From the NCBI RefSeq assembly GCF_001625595.1, contig NZ_AUXT01000057.1, forward strand, positions 1 through 64,000: a DNA stretch of 64,000 bases, written 5' to 3'. This document shows, one piece after another, positions 10,253 to 16,882 of the stretch. Made by a program: the position numbers and the translations under genes. A model generated the notes under the pieces. The model worked only from the letters and a program-made list of their open reading frames with translations. It searched no databases and was not told the origin of the DNA. The DNA is from Pseudoalteromonas luteoviolacea NCIMB 1942. GTDB lineage: Bacteria > Pseudomonadota > Gammaproteobacteria > Enterobacterales > Alteromonadaceae. Positions within the stretch are counted from its first letter, which is position 1. Each line of letters begins with the position of its first letter.

Positions 10253-11109
10253 GGATAGCTTAGATGCAATTTACGTAGATGTCGATGATTTTTGTTTATT
10301 TTTTGAACCTCAGTGGCTTAAGCACCTCATAGCATCCGGTGAAAAGCAGCACATTAAGCTATCTCGTCTAGCCTCTAGCGAAGTCATGACTATATTGATT
10401 GCTTTTCATCAATCGGGTTATCGCGACTTTAAAACTTACTACACCAAATTTTTTTGCCAGTATTGGCGACATTATTTTCCTGATTTAGTCAGTTATACGC
10501 GTATGTTGAAGTTGCTTCAGGCTACTTTACCCGCTCTGTGTAGTTATTTAAAGCCGCGCTTTGATAAGCCAACAGGCATCGTATTTATTGATTCAACTTC
10601 ACTTAAGGTTTGTCACAACATGCGTATTCCTCGCCACCAAGTTTTTGCAGGCGAAGCCAAACGAGGCAAAGGTACAATGGGCTAGTTTTATGGCTTTAAA
10701 CTTCACCTTATCATGAATGACGAAGGTGGTTTACTAGCCGTAAAAGTGACCGCTGGGAATGTTGATGATAGAAAGCCAATGCTAGATATGGTCGAGAATG
10801 TTACAGGTGGCTTATACGCTAAAGGCTATGTATCTGCAAGCCTAAAAGCGGAACTTGCTAAGCAAGACATTGACTTTATTACAGGTCAACGAAGTAATAT
10901 GAAACGTCAGCCAATCTTATCTTGGGATAGAGCAATGCTATCAAAACGCTTCATCATTGAAACTGTTTTCGATCAGCTAAAAAAACATGGCTCAAATAGA
11001 CCATACAAGGCACCGAAGCTGCATCTCATTTATGGTTAATTTAATGGCTGGATTAATTGCTTATACCTTTCAGGCTAAAAAGCCGAGTATAAAAGTAACT
11101 CGGCTATAA
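10251..11109 (+). pseudogene. IS982-family transposase, inactivated
   Basis: The protein starts MDSLDAIYVDVDDFCLFF and has the first catalytic Asp in FIDSTSL. Three lesions are visible. A TAG at 10683-10685 replaces the Trp codon expected between GTMG and FYGFKLHL. The catalytic Asp of the D-K-G-Y motif is absent (YAKGY near 10815-10830), consistent with loss of one codon. A run of seven A near 10978-10985 appears to carry one extra A: dropping one base restores the family C-terminus (QIDHTRHRS, FMVNLMAGLIAY) ending at 11109. Several independent defects argue for real decay rather than sequencing error. Confidence 0.88.
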
Positions 11110-11129
11110 TTCTTATGTAGATCTGAGGT

Positions 11130-11136
11130 TATATTA
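11130..11136 (+). repeat. Target-site duplication of IS982, right copy
   Basis: Second copy of TATATTA, directly followed by the resumed IS3 orfA frame. Confidence 0.85.
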
Positions 11137-11827
11137 AAAAAGGCCAGTGCCCTGTTGCTCAAGGAAACCAAGTAGCGTTTGAAACCGTTAAACAGCTAGC
11201 TTCAAATTATCCGGTTAGCCAGCTCTGTAAGAGTTTTAATGTTAGTCGTTCAGCCTATTACGCTTGGCTTAATAAGCCTACTGACATTATCACTGCTGAG
11301 CAGTTGCGTTTGTATCGCAGGGCAAAGGATATATTTAAACAAAGCCGAAACAGCCTAGGCTATCGAGAGCTGCGGAAACGGTTATGCAATGAGGGCTTTA
11401 AAATCAGTGACTATAGCACACAAAAACTGATGGCTAGGTTTAGTGGTTACGCAACGTGTGGCCTACAAGGTTACGACCAAGCGTAAACACAGTGATGCTG
11501 TGGCTGATAATCTGTTGAACCAGAACTTTAATCCTGTTGCCCCCAATCACATCTGGGCGGGCGACGTGACTTACCTGAAAACTGTCGAAGGTTGGATATA
11601 TCTGGCGATTGTCCTGGATTTATATCCCAGACGCATTGTTGGCTGGCATATTGATAAACGCATGACGACTGACTTAGTCAGCAAAGCCATGATGAAAGCC
11701 TATAATTTGCGCCAACCTCCTAAGGGCTTGGTGTTTCATAGCGATAGTAATAATGTTCTAGCTTTGTTTTATTGTATTAATCATTCATTAATGGTTCATG
11801 CTTAATACATGGTACCAACAATGTACT

Positions 11828-11980
11828 AGGTTCTCTAACTCTCATAGCGATAGACCATTAATTTGTGTCATTCCTCGGATCTGTCGATTGCCTAGTTTCA
11901 TTGCTTGGTGAGGATAACCTCTTCAGTATTTGTGACTCAAGAAGGGCCTGTTGATTATCTCATTACTGTCATGTCCAAGT
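11828..11980 (+). ncRNA. Candidate IS110 bridge RNA (limits approximate)
   Basis: Three segments match what a bridge RNA needs. TCATAGCGATAG (11842-11853) is identical to the left flank of the insertion plus core (11736-11747), as a left target guide should be. CCTCT (11918-11922) is the reverse complement of core plus right flank (AGAGG, 12698-12702), as a right target guide should be. ATTACT (11962-11967) is the reverse complement of core plus the element's left end (AGTAAT, 11746-11751), as a right donor guide should be. A short stem AGGTT (11828-11832) / AACCT (11916-11920) encloses most of the first loop, although its 3' arm overlaps the CCTCT segment by three bases, so this fold is tentative. 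The left donor guide cannot be tested because the right end is lost. Confidence 0.62.
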
Positions 11981-12030
11981 ATTTGATTTGGTGCTCTCAT
12001 CCATATTGACTGCAACCTAGGAAACAAGTT

Positions 12031-12697
12031 ATGAATCAGATCAAAGAGTTTGTTGTGGGTGGTGTTGATACCCACAAGGACATCCATGTCGCTGCCGTAG
12101 TTAATGAATTAAACCAAGTACTATCTAGCGAAAGCTTTCCAACAACTAGGTATGGATATAAGAAAATGCTTATGTGGATGTCGTCATTTGGTCGAGTTTC
12201 ACGAGTGGGAATTGAGTGCTCTGGCACATATGGTTTAGGCCTATTGCGTTATATGCAAAGCAGCGGGGTTGATGTTTTAGAAGTCACTTCACCAGACAAT
12301 TCGGATCGCCGTAGACGACGAAAAAACGATACTTTAATGCTGAAAATGCAGCACATGATGCTTTTAGCAAATTACGTACAGTTACACCAAAAACAAGAGA
12401 TGGTATGGTTGAATCTCTTAGAGTTTTAAAAAGCTGCCGTAAAAGTGCTGTGGCCGCTAGAACAGTAGCATTGCAGATGATAAGAACGAGCATCGTGTCA
12501 GCTCCTGATGAGTTACGTGAAACTCTTAGACATATGACAAGAATGAGTTTGATTCGTACGCTTGCATCAACACGACACGACCTGACTTAACAAATTACAA
12601 AGATATTAGCACCACCGTATATAGGATCACTTTAAAATCCCTTGCTAGAAGATACATTGAGCTTCACGATGAAATTTCTGATTTAGATAAAATGATC
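12031..12697 (+). pseudogene. IS110-family DEDD transposase, frameshifted, C-terminus missing
   Basis: It starts MNQIKEFVVGGVDTHKDIH, with the RuvC-like motifs of the DEDD family: Asp in GGVDTHKD, Glu in VGIECSGTYG, then the KNDTL region. A one-base deletion near 12336 (TTAATGCT where TTAGATGCT is expected) shifts the frame. The protein continues in a second frame (MVESLRVLKSCRKSAVAAR) and, after another lesion near 12590, in a third (TVYRITLKSLARRYIELHDE), up to the IS3 junction. The C-terminal domain carrying the catalytic Ser of this family is absent, so the gene is dead. Confidence 0.85.
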
Positions 12698-12948
12698 AGA
12701 GGCTCACAGTACACTAGCAAGCGTTATCGTAAGCTGCTGGCGAGTTTATGGGCATAAGAGCGTCAATGCTGTTATTGAACGCTTCTTCGGCAGCCTAAAG
12801 CATGATTGGTAACTGAAAGTACCGCAATCGACAAGAGAGCACATGAAAAACGATGTCGCAGGTTATATGCGATATTATGAAGTAGACCGTCGCATACCGC
12901 TAACAACGATATGTCGCCAATTAACTATGAAAATTCCTTTAGGAAAGT

Positions 12949-12969
12949 GTCCGGTTTAACTTGAGCAGA
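12949..12969 (-). repeat. IS3 right terminal inverted repeat
   Basis: Reverse complement TCTGCTCAAGTTAAACCGGAC, related to the left repeat at 9897-9917. Confidence 0.75.
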
Positions 12970-13023
12970 ACTAGAGGAGCTTTTCTCATTTTACTAGACG
13001 TAAAAAATCTGCGGAATCTTTTG

Positions 13024-13050
13024 AAAAAAGGTGCACTTGGCACCTTTTTT
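13024..13050 (-). terminator. Intrinsic terminator of the chemotaxis operon
   Basis: AAAAAAGGTGC (13024-13034) pairs perfectly with GCACCTTTTTT (13040-13050) around the loop ACTTG. Read on the minus strand it ends in a run of T. It can act in both directions and also faces the IS region. It overlaps the stop codon of the DUF2802 gene by two bases. Confidence 0.9.
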
Positions 13051-13477
13051 ATTGCGATTTGTTGTGTAGAGACATAAGCAATTCAGCTTCTGCCCTTGGC
13101 AGTTCACACTCTCTCATAATCTCTTCAAGGTCAGCGCCTAACTCCACCATTTTAACGGCTCTGGAGTATATTTTAGCGTCTGGATCATCGTATTTTTGAG
13201 CCGCTTGTTGTTGAGCAAGTTCTTTAGCAAACCCCTCACAAGCAACCAGTCGTTTACCAATACTCAAGACGCTGGCTCTCACCTCAGCAATTTCACTTCT
13301 TAGAATGCTGATTTGATCAGCATCATTTTGTGTTTGCTTTTGTAGCCTTGCATAGTGCTGTTGGCTTTGTTGTATACGCTTACTAAAAACAAACAAAATC
13401 CCCAAGCACAGAATACTGATAAAGCTTGAGGCAATGACTAGTACGATTAAAACATCGTCTAAAGTTACTGCAGCCAC
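13049..13477 (-). CDS. DUF2802 membrane protein, end of the chemotaxis operon
   Basis: 142 residues. One transmembrane helix (about 9-30, VLIVLVIASSFISILCLGIL) is followed by a coiled-coil stretch (about 33-85, rich in Q, R and E) and a helical C-terminus (about 95-140, KIYSRAVKMVELGADLEEIM). It lies 3 bases after cheW and just before the operon terminator. In related bacteria a DUF2802 gene holds this same place after cheW. Its molecular function is unknown to me. The position suggests a role tied to the polar array or flagellum. Confidence 0.85.
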   Translation of the reverse strand: MAAVTLDDVLIVLVIASSFISILCLGILFVFSKRIQQSQQHYARLQKQTQNDADQISILRSEIAEVRASVLSIGKRLVACEGFAKELAQQQAAQKYDDPDAKIYSRAVKMVELGADLEEIMRECELPRAEAELLMSLHNKSQ

Positions 13478-13480
13478 GAT

Positions 13481-13978
13481 TTAAAGATGACTCAGCTCAT
13501 CCCACTCATCGTCGCTGAGTAGTTTGTTCAAATCGACCAAGATTAATAATTCACCTTCTCGGTTAGATACACCTTGGATAAACTTCGCACTTTCTTCTGT
13601 GCCAATATTCGGCGCGCTGTCAATTTCTGAGCTGCGTAAATAAACAACTTCAGCAACACTATCAACTAGAATACCAATAACCTGCTTTTCAGCTTCAATG
13701 ATGACTATTCTAGAGTTATCTGTTACTTCTGCGCTCATCAAGCCAAACCTTGCGCGCGTGTCAATAACAGTAACGACGTTACCACGCAGGTTGATAATAC
13801 CCAGCACATAGCTCGGTGCACCTGGAACTGGCGCGATTTCAGTGTAACGAAGTACCTCCTGCACTTGCATCACATTGATACCGTAAGTTTCTTCCTCTAG
13901 TTTGTATGTCACCCACTGTAGGACTTCATCATTACTATCGGCATTTTTATCTGCAGAAAGTATTCTTTCTTGACTCAT
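13481..13978 (-). CDS. cheW: CheW chemotaxis coupling protein
   Basis: 165 residues, the normal length. The CheW fold fills residues 20-160, with family stretches YKLEEETYGINVMQVQEVLRY, PSYVLGIINLRGNVVTVIDTR and IGILVDSVAEVV. CheW links chemoreceptors to the kinase CheA in the array at the cell pole. It lies 24 bases downstream of parP and 3 bases upstream of the DUF2802 gene. CheA and the CheW-domain protein ParP of the same operon would be its partners. Confidence 0.96.
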   Translation of the reverse strand: MSQERILSADKNADSNDEVLQWVTYKLEEETYGINVMQVQEVLRYTEIAPVPGAPSYVLGIINLRGNVVTVIDTRARFGLMSAEVTDNSRIVIIEAEKQVIGILVDSVAEVVYLRSSEIDSAPNIGTEESAKFIQGVSNREGELLILVDLNKLLSDDEWDELSHL

Positions 13979-14002
13979 GATTAAACTCCAGATTGATGCT
14001 AG

Positions 14003-14800
14003 TTACTGCTCTCGGCTATCGAGGCCTTGTTCTAGCAACCTATTTAAATTCTCTACGTCAATAAGCGCACACATTTTATCTTTAATCACGCCCGCAAGCC
14101 ATGGGCGCTTTCCACATGCTGTTCGCCATTTAACGTCGTCAGCAGTCAGTGTGATATTGTTTACCAGTTTTTCAGCTAACAGCCCCCAAGGGCTATCTCC
14201 CAGCATAATTAGATACTGGTAATTAAGCTGCTCCTCAAGCTCTGGTGTGTACTTTTCAGGCATAACCCAACGAGCCGTATCCACCACATTAAGCTTTTCT
14301 TCTCTGTTGAGCATAACCCCTTTAAACCACTTTGGCTTACCAAATAATTGGTTTACTTCTGTTAATTGATGAATACCACCAAGAGACTGTAACGGGACAG
14401 CTAGTGTTAGTCCCGCTACCTCAAAGAACAATGCTTGGAACTCACCCTCAATGAAGGCATCCTTCGCAGCGCTCAATTTTGGTGCTTGTTCTTTGATAAT
14501 AGTTGTATTTTCAGTTATCTCAAGCTCTTGGGCTGGTGCCACCGTAGATTCTTGTAGATCTTTTACAACAGGCTTAACTTCGGGCTCAACTTTCTCTTCT
14601 ATTTGAACTTCTGTTTTTGCCTCAGCTTGCTCAATAATTTTGACTTTAGGAGCAGTTTGCACTTGTTTTTGCGCATCAGGCACAGACTCAAGCAACCTAG
14701 CAACGGGTGCAAGCGCAACATCCTGTTCGTCCTCTTCTTGTAACAAGGCTCCTAGATATTGTTTCATCACTTGTTCGTTCGCAAACAGGTGCTTACTCAT
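14003..14800 (-). CDS. parP: ParP-like CheW-domain protein (polar array coupling)
   Basis: 265 residues from ATG 14800, which overlaps the end of parC and has GAGG about 6 bases upstream. A TTG further up is less likely. The N-terminal ~120 residues are acidic and rich in Val, Glu and Pro (VEPEVKPVV), a flexible linker. The C-terminal part is CheW-like (EFQALFFEVAGLTLAVPLQSLGGI, LVNNITLTADDVKW, WLAGVIKDKMCALIDVENL). In Vibrio, ParP binds ParC and the LID region of CheA and keeps the array at the old pole. The gene order parC-parP-cheW is the same here. Identity rests on order and fold. Confidence 0.85.
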   Translation of the reverse strand: MSKHLFANEQVMKQYLGALLQEEDEQDVALAPVARLLESVPDAQKQVQTAPKVKIIEQAEAKTEVQIEEKVEPEVKPVVKDLQESTVAPAQELEITENTTIIKEQAPKLSAAKDAFIEGEFQALFFEVAGLTLAVPLQSLGGIHQLTEVNQLFGKPKWFKGVMLNREEKLNVVDTARWVMPEKYTPELEEQLNYQYLIMLGDSPWGLLAEKLVNNITLTADDVKWRTACGKRPWLAGVIKDKMCALIDVENLNRLLEQGLDSREQ

Positions 14801-15578
14801 TATTACCTCTTTCCAGTTCACCAATATGCTCTAACAACGCCTTATAAGCATATACCCCTCGAGACTTAGGGCAAAACTGTATCGGTACTTGTTGAGCCAA
14901 ACTTGCATCTCTAAACTTGGTGTCTACTGGGATTACTCCAGACCATACTTTGTCTTTGTATGATTCTACAAGAGACTTATATGCTTCTAAAGATGCCTTG
15001 GTACGCTTATCGTACATTGTTGGCACTATAGTATATTGATATTGCTTAGAATGCGAACTTTGCATTAATGTCATCGTCCGCATCATCCTGTCTAACCCTT
15101 TAAGTGCCAAAAACTCGGTTTGAACAGGAATTAAAATACGCTCACTCGCGGCCAAAGCGTTGACCATCAAAACCCCAAGTACAGGGGGACAATCTAAAAT
15201 TGCGTAATCATAATAATCACTGATTTTTGCTAACGCCTTTTTCAAAACAAGGCCCATGCCAGAACGATTACCCATACTCCTATCCAGAGTGGCAATAGCC
15301 ATTGTCGCAGGCAGAATATCCAAATTTTCTACCGTCGATGGACATAAAGCTTGTAGTATTTCTTCACTTGCCATATTGGAGCCACGTATAAAAATATCGT
15401 ACACGCTCACTTCAAGGTCTTCTGAGTCAATACCAAAGTAATATGTCAAAGATGCATGGGGATCGGTATCGATCAACAATACCTTCTTGCCTTGCGCAGC
15501 TAAAATACCACCAAGACTTACCGTTGTGGTCGTTTTCCCCACGCCACCTTTTTGATTAGCAACCGTCCAAATTTTCAC
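14793..15578 (-). CDS. parC: ParC-type ParA ATPase for chemotaxis array positioning
   Basis: 261 residues. Deviant Walker A at residues 9-16 (QKGGVGKTTTTVSLGG), Walker A' around DTDPHASLTYYFG and Walker B DCPPVLGV show a ParA/MinD ATPase. In Vibrio, ParC forms a polar gradient and recruits the chemotaxis array through ParP. The gene sits 60 bases after cheB and overlaps parP by 8 bases, and no parB or partition site is near. This separates it from chromosome-partition ParA. It is distinct from FlhG at 21129-21989, the other MinD-like protein of this cluster. Confidence 0.9.
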   Translation of the reverse strand: MKIWTVANQKGGVGKTTTTVSLGGILAAQGKKVLLIDTDPHASLTYYFGIDSEDLEVSVYDIFIRGSNMASEEILQALCPSTVENLDILPATMAIATLDRSMGNRSGMGLVLKKALAKISDYYDYAILDCPPVLGVLMVNALAASERILIPVQTEFLALKGLDRMMRTMTLMQSSHSKQYQYTIVPTMYDKRTKASLEAYKSLVESYKDKVWSGVIPVDTKFRDASLAQQVPIQFCPKSRGVYAYKALLEHIGELERGNNE

Positions 15579-15638
15579 TTTATTATTTTATTCCTTTGTG
15601 ATTTGTCATGGCTAAGCTGTATTAATAATCAGTATAAC

Positions 15639-16805
15639 TTAAGCAATTCCTAACTCTTTGTTGATACGCAACGCTACGTCCTGTAGAGCCAAACTCTCAG
15701 AGGACAAGCCAGCTGCTGCGACAGCTTGAGGCATGCCGTAAACAACGCAGGTTTTTTCATCTTGCGCCCAAATCGTAGCGCCGACCTGTTGCAACATCCT
15801 CGCACCATCTCTGCCATCAGCGCCCATGCCTGTCAAAACGATTGCCAATACATCACCAGAATAGGCTTTAGCAGTACTTGCGAAAGTTACATCGACACAA
15901 GGTTTATAGGTAATTCTTGGACTATCGTCTTCGAATACTTTTAAGGTTTTGCTGCCACCGCGAGATTCAACCATCATTTGCTTGCCGCCTGGTGCTAAGT
16001 AGGCAACGCCTGGCATTAACCTGTCACCTTGTTCAGCTTCCTTCACTTTAATTTTGCATAGACTGTTAAGCCTTTGTGCAAAAGCTGGGGTGAATGCTGC
16101 CGGCATATGCTGAATTAATAGAATGGGGTGTGGAAAGTTAGCAGGCAATTGCGTCAAAATCGTTTGCAATGCCACTGGTCCACCCGTAGAGGTACCAATT
16201 GCAACCACTTGATATGACTTGCCAGAAGCCTTAAAACTTCGCTGAGGGGTCGTTTCTGGTACCGCTTTTTGGAAGCTCCTATCTGGCTGTGTGACCGTTG
16301 AGCTTGTGCGAGTGCTGCTAGCAGGCTTTGGCGAGAAACTTGATGTGCTCGAAATAGCCGCCGGTTTGGATGGAGAAATAGGCCTAGTGAATCTACTTAC
16401 ACGCTTTCGACCGATTTCTTTAACTTTGTTTTGCAGTGCTCGTATAGCTTCTTCACTGTTTCTTGCGATATCTTCAAACTTTTTGGGTAAAAAGTCTACC
16501 GCACCTGCATCTAGTGCATCTAATGTTGCACTTGCACCTTCTCTTGTTAATGAAGAAAACATTAAGATAGGCGTTGGGTTACTTTGCATTATTTTTTTAA
16601 CAGCGCTAATGCCATCTAACACGGGCATTTCAACATCCATTGTAATTACGTCTGGTCGTAGCTTGCTCGCCTTCTCTACAGCTTCTTGGCCATTGACTGC
16701 AAAGTCAATTACCTCAATTCCAGTATCTTTTTCTAGTATTTCACTTACACGACGACGAAAAAAACTTGAGTCGTCAACTACTAATACTTTAACTGCCATT
16801 GGCAT
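15639..16805 (-). CDS. cheB: CheB receptor methylesterase / glutamine deamidase
   Basis: 388 residues. The receiver domain (about 3-120) has the acidic pair VVDDSS and phosphoacceptor Asp57 in MDVEMP. A Ser/Thr/Pro-rich linker (about 140-195) leads to the methylesterase domain with the active-site Ser in GTSTGGP, His in IQHM and Asp in GMGADG. Phosphorylation by CheA activates removal of methyl groups from chemoreceptors, giving adaptation. Two ATGs are possible (16805 and 16799). Homologues begin at the second ([10 protein letters not shown]), and the ribosome site does not decide. No cheR is present in the window. Confidence 0.95.
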   Translation of the reverse strand: MPMAVKVLVVDDSSFFRRRVSEILEKDTGIEVIDFAVNGQEAVEKASKLRPDVITMDVEMPVLDGISAVKKIMQSNPTPILMFSSLTREGASATLDALDAGAVDFLPKKFEDIARNSEEAIRALQNKVKEIGRKRVSRFTRPISPSKPAAISSTSSFSPKPASSTRTSSTVTQPDRSFQKAVPETTPQRSFKASGKSYQVVAIGTSTGGPVALQTILTQLPANFPHPILLIQHMPAAFTPAFAQRLNSLCKIKVKEAEQGDRLMPGVAYLAPGGKQMMVESRGGSKTLKVFEDDSPRITYKPCVDVTFASTAKAYSGDVLAIVLTGMGADGRDGARMLQQVGATIWAQDEKTCVVYGMPQAVAAAGLSSESLALQDVALRINKELGIA

Positions 16806-16827
16806 CGCTCTTTTTTATGTTACAGAT

Positions 16828-16860
16828 CCGAAAAGTGGTGCACACGGCACCACTTTTCGG
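16828..16860. other. Perfect 14-bp hairpin between cheA and cheB
   Basis: CCGAAAAGTGGTGC (16828-16841) is exactly complementary to GCACCACTTTTCGG (16847-16860), with the loop ACACG. Neither side is directly followed by a clear T run, so it is not a textbook terminator. It may weaken read-through, mark an RNA cleavage site or protect mRNA ends, and could set cheB lower than cheA. Confidence 0.75.
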
Positions 16861-16882
16861 TGATGGCAAATAATACCTAAAA

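Larger units (their letters stand above)
10162..11129 (+). mobile_element. IS982-family insertion sequence (968 bp) inside IS3 orfA
   Basis: The element is bounded by 7-bp TATATTA direct repeats (10155-10161 and 11130-11136). Its length is typical for IS982. The ends are imperfect inverted repeats: ACATGAGCTGCGTATAA on the left against ACCTCAGATCTACATAA read inward from the right. It holds one broken transposase gene. It must be younger than the IS3 copy it interrupts, yet it is itself inactivated. Confidence 0.9.
9958..11175 (+). pseudogene. IS3 orfA (helix-turn-helix subunit), split by IS982
   Basis: The first part (9958-10161) begins MTKRKNRTYTNEFKQ and has the HTH region (VPKAAASLGITDKLLYNW) and the leucine-zipper start (RAELLRLRKENKEL). 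YNW runs straight into ERAEL, so the 15-20 residues normally between them seem deleted. At 10161 the frame enters IS982 and stops at TGA 10165-10167. The lost tail resumes after the second target copy (11137-11175). Joined, it reads EKDILKKASALLLKETK and stops at TAG. The start at 9958 is preferred over an in-frame ATG at 9946 because it matches the family N-terminus. Confidence 0.85.
11748..12697 (+). mobile_element. IS110-family element, 3'-truncated, inside IS3 orfB
   Basis: The left end follows IS3 sequence ending GCGATAG (11747), and the right junction returns to IS3 at AGAGGCTCAC (12698). The two IS3 flanks join without loss (H-S-D-R-G-S), sharing an AG dinucleotide that would be the recombination core. 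The left noncoding end is about 283 bases long, as in the IS110 group, whose guide RNA lies upstream of the gene. The transposase lacks its C-terminal domain, so roughly 0.3-0.5 kb and the true right end are missing. Confidence 0.82.
11148..12964 (+). pseudogene. IS3 orfB (DDE transposase), frameshifted and split by IS110
   Basis: The first part (to 11747) shows the usual orfB N-terminus (NYPVSQLCKSFNVSRSAYYAWL), a frameshift near 11440 inside LMARF/VTQRVAYKV, then the rve integrase core with the first catalytic Asp (WAGDVTYLKT) and the second in VFHSD. The frame is cut there by the IS110 remnant. It resumes at about 12698 with RGSQYTSKRYRKLLASL, contains further lesions, and carries the catalytic Glu in NAVIERFFGSLKHDW. 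A TAA follows KHDW. It ends near 12964 within the right inverted repeat. The protein cannot be made. Confidence 0.85.
9895..12971 (+). mobile_element. Decayed IS3-family element, twice interrupted
   Basis: Left and right ends carry related inverted repeats (9897-9917 and 12949-12969) sharing TCTGCT and CCGGAC. Inside are orfA and orfB of an IS3-type transposase, broken by an IS982 copy (10162-11129) and an IS110-family remnant (11748-12697). Removing both insertions leaves about 1.16 kb, a little short of the usual IS3 size of 1.2-1.3 kb. The shortfall fits an internal orfA deletion. Exact outer ends and the target duplication could not be fixed. The element lies between the Rhs operon promoter and the terminator of the chemotaxis operon. 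Confidence 0.85.

Noticed and set aside
9890..12975. Target-site duplication of the IS3 element
   Set aside because: Flanks near 9890 and 12972 show no clear 3- or 4-base repeat once the ends are considered, and the exact ends are uncertain.
14801..14824. Longer ParP start (TTG at 14824)
   Set aside because: It needs a TTG inside parC, while the ATG at 14800 has a good ribosome site.
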